Assembly: GCA_002730735.1 (NCBI GenBank)
Contig: PCAU01000001.1
Span: forward strand, 272,925 to 336,924
Direction: 5' to 3'
Source: Acidobacteriota bacterium
Lineage (GTDB): Bacteria; Acidobacteriota; Vicinamibacteria; Vicinamibacterales; UBA823
DNA length: 64,000 bases
The translations under genes and the position numbers were made by a program. The notes beneath the pieces are model-generated. The model saw only the letters and a program-made list of their open reading frames with translations, made no database searches and was not told the origin of the DNA. Shown here piece after piece: positions 34,638-43,088 of the stretch (the stretch's first letter is position 1; every line of letters starts with the position of its first letter).

Positions 34638-35072
34638 ATGGGTAGTAGCTTTCATCACTCAATCGACGTCAGGTTTCGAGATTGTGATGAGTTTGGCCAC
34701 GTGAACAACGCGGTTTACTTCACTTACCTCGAAGAAGCACGCTGGGTGTTTTTACGCCACTTGCAGGGCCGGTCCCGCGATCACGGCTTGACCGATAGCG
34801 ACAGAGTGCCGAAGCAGCCGGGAACGATCCTGGCGCACGCCGAATGTGACTTCCGATCGGAGGCTAAGTATGGTGACGTCCTTGATGTGTTGGTGAAGGT
34901 TTCCGCAGTTGGGCGTTCGAGTTTCAGTTACGAATACGAGGTCATCGAAAAATCGAGCAGCCGACTGATAGCAACAGCGAAATCCGTGCAGGTGTCCTAC
35001 GACGCCGTAGCCAAACGGCCGGTCCCCATTCCCAATGCATTACGCGTTGTACTCGAGGAAACGTTACGGTGA
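34638..35072 (+). CDS. Hotdog-fold acyl-CoA thioesterase (YbgC/FadM-like)
   Basis: A 144-residue thioesterase of the 4-hydroxybenzoyl-CoA thioesterase group. FRDCDEFGHVNNAVYFTYLEEAR holds the catalytic Asp and the substrate-pocket residues of this family. AHAECDFRSEAKYGDVLDV and SFSYEYEV complete the fold. It hydrolyses acyl-CoA esters; chain preference is unknown. The start ATG 34638 is preceded by a weak TAGGT. TATAAT at 34581-34586, inside the start of the divergent ThyX-like gene, is a possible promoter. The selenoprotein-like gene begins 25 bp downstream on the same strand. Confidence 0.88.
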   Translation: MGSSFHHSIDVRFRDCDEFGHVNNAVYFTYLEEARWVFLRHLQGRSRDHGLTDSDRVPKQPGTILAHAECDFRSEAKYGDVLDVLVKVSAVGRSSFSYEYEVIEKSSSRLIATAKSVQVSYDAVAKRPVPIPNALRVVLEETLR

Positions 35073-35096
35073 TTCCGCAAGAGAGGAATGAGTAGC

Positions 35097-35321
35097 ATGA
35101 ATCAGATCGTCTACATCTTCGGCAAAGACACGTGACCTTATACCACTGCTGCCCGTGAGGACTATGCCAAGCGGAACATTGAGGTCGATTATGTCAACGT
35201 TAAGGAGGACGCTGACGGGTTGCGTCGCATGCTGGAGTACACTGGCGGTCGACGTAAGGTTCCAGTGATTGTTGAGAATGACACGGTCACGACAGGATTT
35301 GGCGGCACATGAGGGGTATGA
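35097..35321 (+). CDS. Glutaredoxin-like selenoprotein with two in-frame UGA (UXX-star type)
   Basis: Reading from ATG 35097 gives 12 residues, TGA at 35133-35135, 58 residues, TGA at 35310-35312, Gly-Val, then TGA at 35319-35321: 74 residues if both internal TGA encode selenocysteine. The N terminus MNQIVYIFGKDT-U-PYTTAARE puts the first TGA where glutaredoxins have the first active-site Cys. RRKVPVIVEND carries the cis-proline of the thioredoxin fold and VTTGFGG replaces the usual C-terminal GG loop. The end is U-G-V-stop, which fits what I recall of the UXX-star small selenoprotein families. AGAGGA lies nine bases before the ATG. The coding quality is continuous across the first TGA, unlike a decaying gene. 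The sequence shows the codons; selenocysteine insertion is inferred. Confidence 0.8.
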
Positions 35322-35339
35322 TGGCTGCCGGTGGCAGCT
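35310..35339 (+). promoter_or_regulatory. SECIS-like hairpin after the second in-frame UGA
   Basis: Six perfect pairs, GCTGCC (35324-35329) with GGCAGC (35333-35338), plus a flanking G-T pair, close on the triplet GGT at 35330-35332. Counting the UGA as bases 1-3, the loop GU lies at 22-23; in the E. coli fdhF SECIS the essential GU is at 23-24. The bulged U of the E. coli element is not reproduced. The first UGA (35133) also has GU at 23-24 but only a weak CC/GG stem around it. Confidence 0.5.
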
Positions 35340-35653
35340 TTATTATTGGGCGCCGAAGGGATTAAACGGTGCGTGTCTCTGTCAGTCAAGATTGACAGCT
35401 GGCGCGCGCGGCACGATAATTGCCGCTCGGAATCTCGGACCGTCGTAATTATCCTCAGTTGGGAGTCAGGCGCTTTTGTTCTTCAGTCGCATTTTTTCGA
35501 TCCGCAAGGCGTCGTCGTTTACCCTGTTCACTCAGCATTAGTTCTTCCGCCTACGTCGTTACTCTTCTCAGTCATCTCATTCTGCTTCATAAGCTCGGGG
35601 TTCCACTTCCATTCTGTGCTAGTGAATCCCGGTTTGTTTCATGACGAGGTGGT
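35322..35653. other. Non-coding gap after the selenoprotein gene
   Basis: About 330 bp holding the SECIS-like hairpin at its left end. Open frames here lack any recognisable motif or ribosome site and are rich in unusual residue runs. No terminator with a T-run and no RNA gene is seen. The right end supplies GAGGTGG for the MBL gene. Confidence 0.55.
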
Positions 35654-36454
35654 ATGCACTATGAGCTGATTCCTGCGCACAACCCCGGGTCCTACACCGG
35701 GTCTGGTAACAATACCTATCTCCTTAACGGAAAATCACCTGTGCTGATTGATGCGGGCACCGGTGATTCTCGGCATGTTACAGGCGTCGCCGACGCGTTA
35801 GTGCAGTCGCCGAGCACTTCGCTAACGAAGGTTCTCGTGACTCATGGGCACGCCGACCACGCTTCCGGCATTAGCGCACTCATGACAAGGTGGCCAGAGG
35901 TTGTGGCCGCTAAGATGCCTTGGCCGGAACGCGACGATCGCTATTCGGTGTTCTGGACTCCAATCGCCGACGGTGATTTGATCCCAGCCGGTGATACAAC
36001 ACTCCAGGCTGTGCACACGCCAGGTCATGCGCCAGACCATCTGTGCTTCTTGGATAGCACTTCCAGGGTTTTATTTACTGGCGACCTTGTGGTTAGCGGA
36101 AGTACCGTGATGATTCCAGGAAGTTCCGGGGGCGACCTAGTCGCATATCTCGCGTCACTTCAGCGCGTGCTTTCGCTCAAGCCAACCCGGCTGCTCCCGG
36201 CGCATGGGCCCGCAATTGACGATCCAGTAACTCTTGTGCGGCACTACCTTGATCATCGCCAATCGCGTGAAGATCAAATCTTGGCGGCAATCCGAGCCGG
36301 TATTGACACAGTGGACGGGCTAGTGTCGCGTGTCTATGGGTTTCTGGAGCCGCAACTCATTCCGGCAGCTCATGAAAGCGTTTTGGCACATCTAAAGAAG
36401 CTCCGCGTCGAAGATCGAATCCAAACCGACGCGAACCGTTGGACATCGACCTAA
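35654..36454 (+). CDS. MBL-fold metallo-hydrolase, LACTB2-like
   Basis: A 266-residue protein. NPGSYTGSGNNTYLL and PVLIDAGTGD form the start, THGHADHASG the metal-binding HxHxDH motif near residue 64, VHTPGHAPDHLCF the third His, FTGDLVV the bridging Asp, and LPAHGPAI the last His. The C-terminal winged-helix-like part (residues about 205-265) is shared with LACTB2, an RNA endonuclease, and with related hydrolases. The substrate may thus be RNA or a small ester. GAGGTGGT before the ATG fixes the start. The dipeptidase gene follows by 44 bp and may be co-transcribed. Confidence 0.87.
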   Translation: MHYELIPAHNPGSYTGSGNNTYLLNGKSPVLIDAGTGDSRHVTGVADALVQSPSTSLTKVLVTHGHADHASGISALMTRWPEVVAAKMPWPERDDRYSVFWTPIADGDLIPAGDTTLQAVHTPGHAPDHLCFLDSTSRVLFTGDLVVSGSTVMIPGSSGGDLVAYLASLQRVLSLKPTRLLPAHGPAIDDPVTLVRHYLDHRQSREDQILAAIRAGIDTVDGLVSRVYGFLEPQLIPAAHESVLAHLKKLRVEDRIQTDANRWTST

Positions 36455-36498
36455 GGTTGTTTGTCCGCTGTTGACTGAACGGCATCACGAAGGTCTAT

Positions 36499-37902
36499 AT
36501 GAACACCATCATCGATTTTATTCACACGAACCGAGATCGTTACATTGACGAGTTGAAAGCCTACCTAGCGATTCCAAGTATCAGCGCGTTACCCGAGCAC
36601 GCTGCGGACGTAAGACGCTGTGCAGAATGGACGGCGGAAGAAATGCAACGGGTCGGCTTGGATCACGTTCAGCTTTACGAGACACCCGGCAATCCGATCG
36701 TTTGCGGAGAATGGTTGAAGGCTGAGGGTGCGCCCACCATTCTTTATTACGGACACTACGACGTCCAACCAGTCGACCCGCTAGAGCTTTGGGAATCGCC
36801 GCCTTTTGAAGCCACGGTGCGAAGTGGCGAGATCTATGCGCGTGGCGCAGCCGACGACAAAGGCCAGGTGTTCATGCACCTTAAGGCGATCGAGGCGCAC
36901 CTGAGACAAACCTCTAGGTTGCCGGTGAACATGAAGATCGTTCTAGAGGGTGAAGAGGAGGTTGGTAGCGAGAACCTTGATGCCTTCATCCGCGATCGGC
37001 GTGATGAGTTGTCCGCCGACGTGGTCGTAATTTCCGATTCCCCGATGTTCGATCGCGGCGTACCGTCCATTTGTTACGGTCTCCGAGGACTCACGTATTT
37101 CCAGATTGACCTCCGTGGTACGGCGAGCGACTTACACTCTGGCTCGTTCGGTGGTGCGGTTGCCAATCCGGCTTTCGTATTGAGCCAGGTGCTCGCACAG
37201 ATGAAAGACCGCGGCGGTCGGGTGAAGGTCCCAGGCTTCTATGATGCTGTACGTCCGTTGCGAGAGGAAGAGCGTGCCGAATTCAAGAAACTACCGTTCA
37301 ACGAAAAGCATTACCGCAAGGAAATAGGGGCACCCAAATTGTTTGGCGAGAGGGATTACACAACGCTCGAACGTGTATGGGCTAGGCCGACGTTCGAAGT
37401 CAATGGTCTTCAGTCGGGCTTCACTGGTGATGGAGCTAAGACTGTTATTCCGGCGACCGCGACGGCGAAGGTAAGTATGCGGCTTGTGCCGGATCAGGAG
37501 CCTGATACGATCGCCGAACAGTTTGAGGACTATCTTCGCAAAGTTACGCCGAAGACGGTTACGTTAGCCGTTACACGCATGCATGGTGGGAGGCCTTGGA
37601 TGACCGAATTTGACAATCCTTATGTGCAGGCCGCCGCCCGTGCGGTCGAGCGAGGCTTCGGACAACAACCTGTGTTTAACCGTGAAGGTGGTTCGATTCC
37701 GGTCGTGGCGACTTTCCAGGAGGTGCTTGATCTACCATCGGTGCTGTTTGGGATTGGCCTACCAGACGAAAATGCACACGCGCCAAATGAAAGATTGGAT
37801 CTCGGTAATTTTTTTAACGGCATCATTGCCTCAGCTTGTTTGTACGATGAGATTGGCCAGCTAACTGGTCACGCGGCAACCGCGGAATCGGGTGGTGGAT
37901 GA
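36499..37902 (+). CDS. M20 family metallo-dipeptidase
   Basis: A 467-residue peptidase. YYGHYDVQPVDP holds the first zinc His and catalytic Asp, GAADDKGQ the bridging Asp, LEGEEEVGSENL the catalytic Glu and zinc Glu, VISDSPMF the next Asp, and the distal His is in DENAHAPNERL. Residues about 200-370 form the dimerisation lid, beginning RGLTYFQIDLRGTASDLHSGSFGG. This layout is that of the carnosinase-like CNDP group, cleaving dipeptides in the cytosol. No signal peptide is present. GAAGGTCTAT precedes the ATG. Confidence 0.93.
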   Translation: MNTIIDFIHTNRDRYIDELKAYLAIPSISALPEHAADVRRCAEWTAEEMQRVGLDHVQLYETPGNPIVCGEWLKAEGAPTILYYGHYDVQPVDPLELWESPPFEATVRSGEIYARGAADDKGQVFMHLKAIEAHLRQTSRLPVNMKIVLEGEEEVGSENLDAFIRDRRDELSADVVVISDSPMFDRGVPSICYGLRGLTYFQIDLRGTASDLHSGSFGGAVANPAFVLSQVLAQMKDRGGRVKVPGFYDAVRPLREEERAEFKKLPFNEKHYRKEIGAPKLFGERDYTTLERVWARPTFEVNGLQSGFTGDGAKTVIPATATAKVSMRLVPDQEPDTIAEQFEDYLRKVTPKTVTLAVTRMHGGRPWMTEFDNPYVQAAARAVERGFGQQPVFNREGGSIPVVATFQEVLDLPSVLFGIGLPDENAHAPNERLDLGNFFNGIIASACLYDEIGQLTGHAATAESGGG

Positions 37903-38115
37903 CACCAGTCGATAGGTTATGAAGCAAGGCCTGTGCTGATGGTCAAAGGTATCGACCTGCAGCGACTAAGAAGAGCCAATATACCTTCTATAACCCTTTA
38001 GTTATTCTAAGTAGGGTCGAAGGCGAAGATGCAACCTCAATCTAACAGCAGCGCCGAGACAAACGTTTCTCGGAGAGAATGGTGGCAAGGTTCGCTACAC
38101 TAACCGCAGTGGTAG

Positions 38116-39000
38116 TTAGTTCAAACTTGCCACTCGCCTTCGCAACATCTTGATGTGTTCCCAGATCTGCTCGTGTTCCGTCTGGCGATCCACTGGGACG
38201 TCACCGTTTCTGGTTCGCCCCGTAATGTGCAGGTATGCTTCGAGGTCTCTCAGGGCGCCCGAGAAGTCTCGCAGGTGATAGGCCAGCAAGCCACGGTCGC
38301 GAAGATCGACGGCGCCAGATGGTTTAATGGCGAGGAGTAATTCAGTCACGTCACGCGCCTGTGGGAAAGAACGTAACCTGACGTACATTCGTTTCAAGTT
38401 TTCGAGGACTCGGACGATGATCTGTTTATCACTTGCCGGCTTGAGAAGTCGAAGGTCGAATTCGGCGTCGTCACCGAGATGTTGGTGGAGTAGTTCACGG
38501 CAGTCACCCTCGGCCATTATCCTGCCGTTATTGGATGGGTCGATGACAAGTGGCATCTGTTTCCACTCCGATGATTCCGCTTGTAATCGTACTAGGAAGT
38601 GACTTGGAAAATTGACTCCCGCCGCACGAACTCCAGCTCGTTGAGCCACTTCAAGGAAGACAATCCCTAGTGTTACCGGAATGCCTGTCCGTCGATCGAG
38701 CACCTGATTCAGACAACTGTTTCTGGGATCTTCGTTGTCTGCAGGGTTGCTAGTAAAGCCCCGCTCCCGAAACAGGTAACGGCTGAGGATTTCGAACTGC
38801 GCTTGCTGAGTTTTGCCATCTCCGTCCGCTAGCCGCTTCCGTGCCTCGCTACCCATGCGGTCAAGACACTCGAGGGATGGCGTGGGGTTGAGGTGCGGGT
38901 GTTCGAGCCTGGCGATGAGCAGTGCTGCGCGTGCGAGGTCTGGAGCTTGGCCGCTGACCGTGTCAGCAAACTCGCGCGCCAGCTTATCAACATTGATCAT
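38116..39000 (-). CDS. SirB1 family protein with transglutaminase-like and TPR regions
   Basis: A 294-residue protein. The conserved core is SCLNQVLDRRTGIPVTLGIVFLEVAQRAGV followed by GVNFPSHFLVR, the SirB1/DUF transglutaminase-like fold with Cys and His positions. Residues about 195-285 form TPR-like helices (VLENLKRMYVRLRSF, RDRGLLAYHLRDFSGALRDLEAYL). The molecular role of SirB1 proteins is not settled. It is the last gene of a minus-strand run after the TPR protein and DUF1684 lipoprotein, 24 bp downstream of the latter. Confidence 0.85.
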   Translation of the reverse strand: MINVDKLAREFADTVSGQAPDLARAALLIARLEHPHLNPTPSLECLDRMGSEARKRLADGDGKTQQAQFEILSRYLFRERGFTSNPADNEDPRNSCLNQVLDRRTGIPVTLGIVFLEVAQRAGVRAAGVNFPSHFLVRLQAESSEWKQMPLVIDPSNNGRIMAEGDCRELLHQHLGDDAEFDLRLLKPASDKQIIVRVLENLKRMYVRLRSFPQARDVTELLLAIKPSGAVDLRDRGLLAYHLRDFSGALRDLEAYLHITGRTRNGDVPVDRQTEHEQIWEHIKMLRRRVASLN

Positions 39001-39024
39001 CTGATTCGAAGTCCATGCATTTCT

Positions 39025-39648
39025 TTAATTATCCCATTCTCCCGGGAGCCGCTCCCCAGCGAGGACCGCTAATGCCAACTGGTTCTCGAGTGGCGGGAAC
39101 GGGCAGTCGAAGCGCACGTCATAGTAGCAAAATGGGTGATAGGCGGTATTGAAGTCGAGGTCGTAGATTCCCGTTGGTGTCACCACCAGGTCAAGGTAAC
39201 GTCCAGCAGGATAAGTCTCCCTGCCATTCGTCAGATCGCCAAATGGCACGAACAGGCTGTTGTTGTTGGATGCTAAGACTTCGACAAAAGCTGACAGCGT
39301 GACAGGATTTCCCTCGAGTTGAAATTCTAGGACTCCCACGCGGCGCATTGACCTCCGCTTGCCCGTCGATGTGGGGATTTCGAAGATTGTTTGTTCACTG
39401 TCAACGCGGAGCGATGCAGGGATTCGGTAATCGACATCAGGTAAGAAGTAACTTAGTGGAAGAAGGTCTTGACGGCGAGAAACAGGGACTGGGGAATCCG
39501 CACTATTTTCAAACGCCTGGTCCTTGGCTGTCCGCGATGCGAGGAGTGTGTCGACGTAGGACAGATCATCCGGTGGAGGAGCACTACAGGCGCTCACCGC
39601 AATAAGCACGGCCGCACTCCAGGGTGCGGTGGTTGACCCTCTAGTCAT
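39025..39648 (-). CDS. DUF1684 lipoprotein
   Basis: A 207-residue predicted lipoprotein with lipobox region VLIAVSAC near residue 21. The DUF1684 signature is clear: FVPFGDLTNGRETYPAGRYLDL, DFNTAYHPFCYYDVRFDCPFPP and LENQLALAVLAGER. Members are widespread and uncharacterised. This one ends soon after the signature. Its ATG is two bases after the stop of the TPR gene, so the two are in one operon. Confidence 0.88.
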   Translation of the reverse strand: MTRGSTTAPWSAAVLIAVSACSAPPPDDLSYVDTLLASRTAKDQAFENSADSPVPVSRRQDLLPLSYFLPDVDYRIPASLRVDSEQTIFEIPTSTGKRRSMRRVGVLEFQLEGNPVTLSAFVEVLASNNNSLFVPFGDLTNGRETYPAGRYLDLVVTPTGIYDLDFNTAYHPFCYYDVRFDCPFPPLENQLALAVLAGERLPGEWDN

Positions 39649-39650
39649 TG

Positions 39651-40502
39651 CTAAGGCTGAGACAATTGCTTGAGCATCGCGGTTGCGACGGACTGCTCTT
39701 TGGAGCCTGGTTCGGCCTCGATGGCCATTTGCAGGTATCGCCGCCCTTCAGACTGGTCACCTGCGGCGAGTGCGATCTCGCCCAGCTTGAGAAGAGGTTT
39801 GCTCCATGCTGGATCGGTCTCGTGGGCGCGCCAGTACCAGCCGACCGCACGTTCGGCGCCCTCTAAGGCTAATTGTGTTTCGCCGAAGTTGTAAAGCAAC
39901 TCACGGTTCAGGCTAAGGTCAAGGTCTAGCTCAGCCGCAAGCACGCCCTGATAGGCTTCTTGTGCCTCGGCGTACTGCGCGATGTTGAGGTAAGAATCAC
40001 CAATTATTAGCTTAAGTGTTGTGAGTGCCGGGACCATTACGGACAATTTCTCGTAGGCGGCAACTGCTTCCAGGTAGCGCTCAGCAGAATATAGCTCCTC
40101 GGCCTGTTGCAACTGTTCCTGCAGATCGGTCGACTTTACATTTGCTAAGGCCCCGAACCGCTCACCATAAGCGCCGCGGGCTAGGAACAAATTTATCTCG
40201 GGGTTACGGGCTATCTCTCTGACGCGCCGATGCAGTTGTGCTGGTGTGAAGCCAAGCGCTTTCGCAGTGAACATCCAATTGCCTGGCCGCAGGGTAACAA
40301 AGCCAAAATTCCCCCCGGAATCAGTTGTAGCAGTGAAGCTACGGTTACCGTTCTCAGCGGTGACTGATGCGCCTTGGATCGGTCTATTGCTCTCGTCGCG
40401 CACTGTGCCAACGACTCGTGTTTGCCCAAAAGCTACCGTGCTAGTGGTAAGCCAGAAGGCCACGCATACAGAGAACAAACAGAAATTCGCTATGGTTTGC
40501 AT
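39651..40502 (-). CDS. Exported protein with carboxypeptidase-like regulatory domain and TPR repeats
   Basis: A 283-residue protein from ATG 40502. MQTIANFCLFSVCVAFWLTTSTVAFGQ is a signal peptide. Residues 28-105 form a carboxypeptidase regulatory-like beta sandwich (VVGTVRDESNRPIQGASV, TTDSGGNFGFVTLRPG). The rest contains at least four TPR-like helical pairs (AEELYSAERYLEAVAAYEKL, GDSYLNIAQYAEAQEAYQGV, GEIALAAGDQSEGRRYLQMAI). The combination is common in exported Acidobacteriota proteins and suggests a periplasmic scaffold. An upstream in-frame extension to 40760 overlaps the divergent gene and is not credible. Confidence 0.82.
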   Translation of the reverse strand: MQTIANFCLFSVCVAFWLTTSTVAFGQTRVVGTVRDESNRPIQGASVTAENGNRSFTATTDSGGNFGFVTLRPGNWMFTAKALGFTPAQLHRRVREIARNPEINLFLARGAYGERFGALANVKSTDLQEQLQQAEELYSAERYLEAVAAYEKLSVMVPALTTLKLIIGDSYLNIAQYAEAQEAYQGVLAAELDLDLSLNRELLYNFGETQLALEGAERAVGWYWRAHETDPAWSKPLLKLGEIALAAGDQSEGRRYLQMAIEAEPGSKEQSVATAMLKQLSQP

Positions 40503-40619
40503 ATAACACCTTGATGATATTGGATATCCGACCCCAACCCGTCGGGCGGTTTCACTCAAGGCATCGTGTCTGCCAGTATAATCCAGAACTCTGGTGCCTG
40601 TCGGCACCCGAGTATTGCT

Positions 40620-43004
40620 ATGAACCAACGTGGTGTTGTGATCGGACTTCTGCTCGGTGTACTGCTGAACACATCTGAGCTTATTGCTGGCCAGCGTACT
40701 GACGAAGCCAGGCTGGCACGAGTCGGTGTACTCGTGCGCGAGGCCATCGATGCGGGACAACTCCCCGGCGCGGTTGTTTTGGTCGGCCGTGGGGACGAGG
40801 TCGTCTATTTCGAAGCGTTCGGCGATCGTGCCCTAGTGCCGGCCCGCGAGCAGTTGACGCGTAACACCATCTTCGATCTCGCTTCACTTACCAAGGTCGT
40901 TGCCACGACGACTAGCGTAATGCAGTTGGTCGAAGCGGGCCAAATCCGCCTGACCGATCGCGTCGGGACGTTTATTCCAGAGTTTTCACGGTATGGCAAA
41001 GAGGGTGTCACCATTAGACACCTTCTAACGCACATGTCTGGTTTGAGGCCAGACCTCGATTTGGCAGATGAGTTTGAGGGTTACGACGAGGCGATTCATC
41101 GCGCCACCGAAGAAGTGCTGTTGGCGCCGCCGGGCAGACAGTTCGTTTACAGCGACATAAACTTTTTTCTACTTGGAGAGATTGTTGCGCGAGTTTCCGG
41201 ACTACCACTTGACCAGTACGTACGAGAACGGATCTTCGTACCGCTCGGAATGGTTGACACGATGTTTAACCCACCAGTTGACGTCGTGCCGAGGATTGCA
41301 CCGACTGAAGCCTGCCCACCCCTCGGGTGGCCTTGCAACGGACCCAGTTCGGTGATGCTACGTGGAATAGTGCACGATCCGACAGCCCGCCGGATGGGGG
41401 GCGTAGCTGGACACGCGGGTCTCTTCAGTACTGCACACGATTTAGCTATTTTTTGCCGCATGTTGCTAGGCAGGGTCGCGATTGGCGGTACGCGTTTACT
41501 CGCACCACTTACCCTGGCAAAGATGACCACTGTCGCGACCCCGCAGCACGAACGGAACCGGAGGGGCCTTGGTTGGGACATCGACTCGGTTTTCGCATCG
41601 AACCGAGGAGAACTCTTACCCGTCGGTTCGTTTGGTCACACCGGCTTCACTGGGACATCACTCTGGCTTGATCCCACGACCGATACCTACATCATCTTCC
41701 TGTCGAACCGCGTGCATCCAGATGGCAAGGGCAATGTTGTTGCTCTCCGTGCTCGCGTGGCTACGGCAGTCGCGGCCGCACTCACCGATGTGCCCCCAAC
41801 CATAGGCTTCCAAGGGGGTGGCATGACCGGCGTCGACTTTGGTGCGTCCGGAGGCCCTCCTTCGTCGACACCGCGGTCGGTGATGTCAGGTATTGACGTG
41901 CTTCGTGCCGACGGCTTCGCTGCGTTACAAGGCCAACGGGTCGGTCTACTGACGAACCACACAGGTCTTGCGCAAGACGGGACCACGACGATTGATCTCT
42001 TACATGGTGCTGACAAAGTCGAGCTCGTAGCGTTATTCAGCCCTGAACATGGTATCCGGGGGGTAGAAGATTCGGCCGTGGCCTCTGGCCGTGACAAGCG
42101 TACCGGACTGGCGATCCACTCGCTTTATGGTGAGACGCGGCGACCGCTGTCAAGGATGCTCGAAGATCTCGACACCATCGTTGTTGATATCCAGGGCATT
42201 GGTGCCAGGTTCTACACCTACATGACCACAATGGCTTATGTCATGGAGGCTGCGGCTCTACATAATCTGACGATCGTCGTATTGGACCGGCCTAATCCAA
42301 TTGGCGGCGTGGCGATCGAAGGGCCTATTCAGGACGATACGGCGGTGGGTTTCACCGGTTATTTTCCAATGCCCATCCGTCACGGACTAACACTCGGTGA
42401 ACTAGCTCGTCTCTTCAACGAGCAGCTAGAGATCGGTGCCGAGCTGACTGTTATTGAAATGACGGGCTGGATGCGGGACGCTTGGTTCGATTGGACCGGC
42501 TTGCGATGGGTGAACCCATCACCGAACATGCGTAACCTAAATCAGGCGGCACTCTATCCGGGTATTGGTGCGATCGAAGGCACGAACGTCTCGGTAGGAC
42601 GCGGCACAGATGCGCCCTTTGAGCAAATCGGTGCGCCCTGGATTGACGGTGTTGAACTAGCAGAACATCTCAACGCACGGAGTCTCTCGGGCATCCGTTT
42701 CTATCCTGTGGCGTTCACGCCAGAGAGTAGTAAGTACGCCGACCAACAGTGCGGCGGTATTTACATGATTGTTACGAATCGAGACCTGCTGCGGCCTGTA
42801 CGTGTGGGTCTCGAAGTGGCAGCCGCACTGTACCAACGCTATGGTGACATTTTTGAAATTGACGCAGCTGCCCGTCTCTTTGGATCGCGTGACACGCTAA
42901 ACCGTGTTAAGGCCAATGAAGACCTTTCGGCTATCGCGCAAAGTTGGGTCGCTGACGAAGCCGCCTGGCGCCGACTACGAGCGCCGTATCTACTGTATTA
43001 CTGA
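40620..43004 (+). CDS. Serine hydrolase (beta-lactamase family) fused to NamZ-type exo-muramidase (DUF1343)
   Basis: A 794-residue exported fusion. The signal segment is MNQRGVVIGLLLGVLLNTSELIAGQ. Residues about 35-390 are a class C beta-lactamase-like hydrolase with SLTK at 89-92, YSDIN near 177 and HTGFTG near 343 in place of the third motif. Residues about 420-794 are DUF1343/NamZ, an exo-beta-N-acetylmuramidase, with LLTNHTGL, LFSPEHGIRG, VVDIQGIGARFYTY, DRPNPIGG and PIRHGLTLGEL. In Bacillus subtilis a beta-lactamase-like gene (ybbE) and namZ are neighbours in one muropeptide recycling operon; here they are one polypeptide. It probably trims periplasmic cell-wall fragments. ATG 40620 is chosen by the signal peptide. 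Confidence 0.88.
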   Translation: MNQRGVVIGLLLGVLLNTSELIAGQRTDEARLARVGVLVREAIDAGQLPGAVVLVGRGDEVVYFEAFGDRALVPAREQLTRNTIFDLASLTKVVATTTSVMQLVEAGQIRLTDRVGTFIPEFSRYGKEGVTIRHLLTHMSGLRPDLDLADEFEGYDEAIHRATEEVLLAPPGRQFVYSDINFFLLGEIVARVSGLPLDQYVRERIFVPLGMVDTMFNPPVDVVPRIAPTEACPPLGWPCNGPSSVMLRGIVHDPTARRMGGVAGHAGLFSTAHDLAIFCRMLLGRVAIGGTRLLAPLTLAKMTTVATPQHERNRRGLGWDIDSVFASNRGELLPVGSFGHTGFTGTSLWLDPTTDTYIIFLSNRVHPDGKGNVVALRARVATAVAAALTDVPPTIGFQGGGMTGVDFGASGGPPSSTPRSVMSGIDVLRADGFAALQGQRVGLLTNHTGLAQDGTTTIDLLHGADKVELVALFSPEHGIRGVEDSAVASGRDKRTGLAIHSLYGETRRPLSRMLEDLDTIVVDIQGIGARFYTYMTTMAYVMEAAALHNLTIVVLDRPNPIGGVAIEGPIQDDTAVGFTGYFPMPIRHGLTLGELARLFNEQLEIGAELTVIEMTGWMRDAWFDWTGLRWVNPSPNMRNLNQAALYPGIGAIEGTNVSVGRGTDAPFEQIGAPWIDGVELAEHLNARSLSGIRFYPVAFTPESSKYADQQCGGIYMIVTNRDLLRPVRVGLEVAAALYQRYGDIFEIDAAARLFGSRDTLNRVKANEDLSAIAQSWVADEAAWRRLRAPYLLYY

Positions 43005-43088
43005 GCTGCTAGTAGCTTGGTACCTACTCTTGGAATCAAGTATCGGTCTTGGAACAACAGCAAAGAAGGGTGCCTGGAGCACGGCGGC

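Noticed and set aside
35097-35135. Reading the glutaredoxin-like gene as a pseudogene with a nonsense codon
   Set aside because: The only disruptions are two TGA codons at functionally meaningful positions, the frame is otherwise intact, and a hairpin follows the second TGA. Random decay would be expected to give frameshifts or TAA/TAG as well.
35331-35669. 112-residue open frame after the selenoprotein gene
   Set aside because: No ribosome site, no motif, overlaps the SECIS-like hairpin and the start of the MBL gene, and its residue mix is not protein-like.
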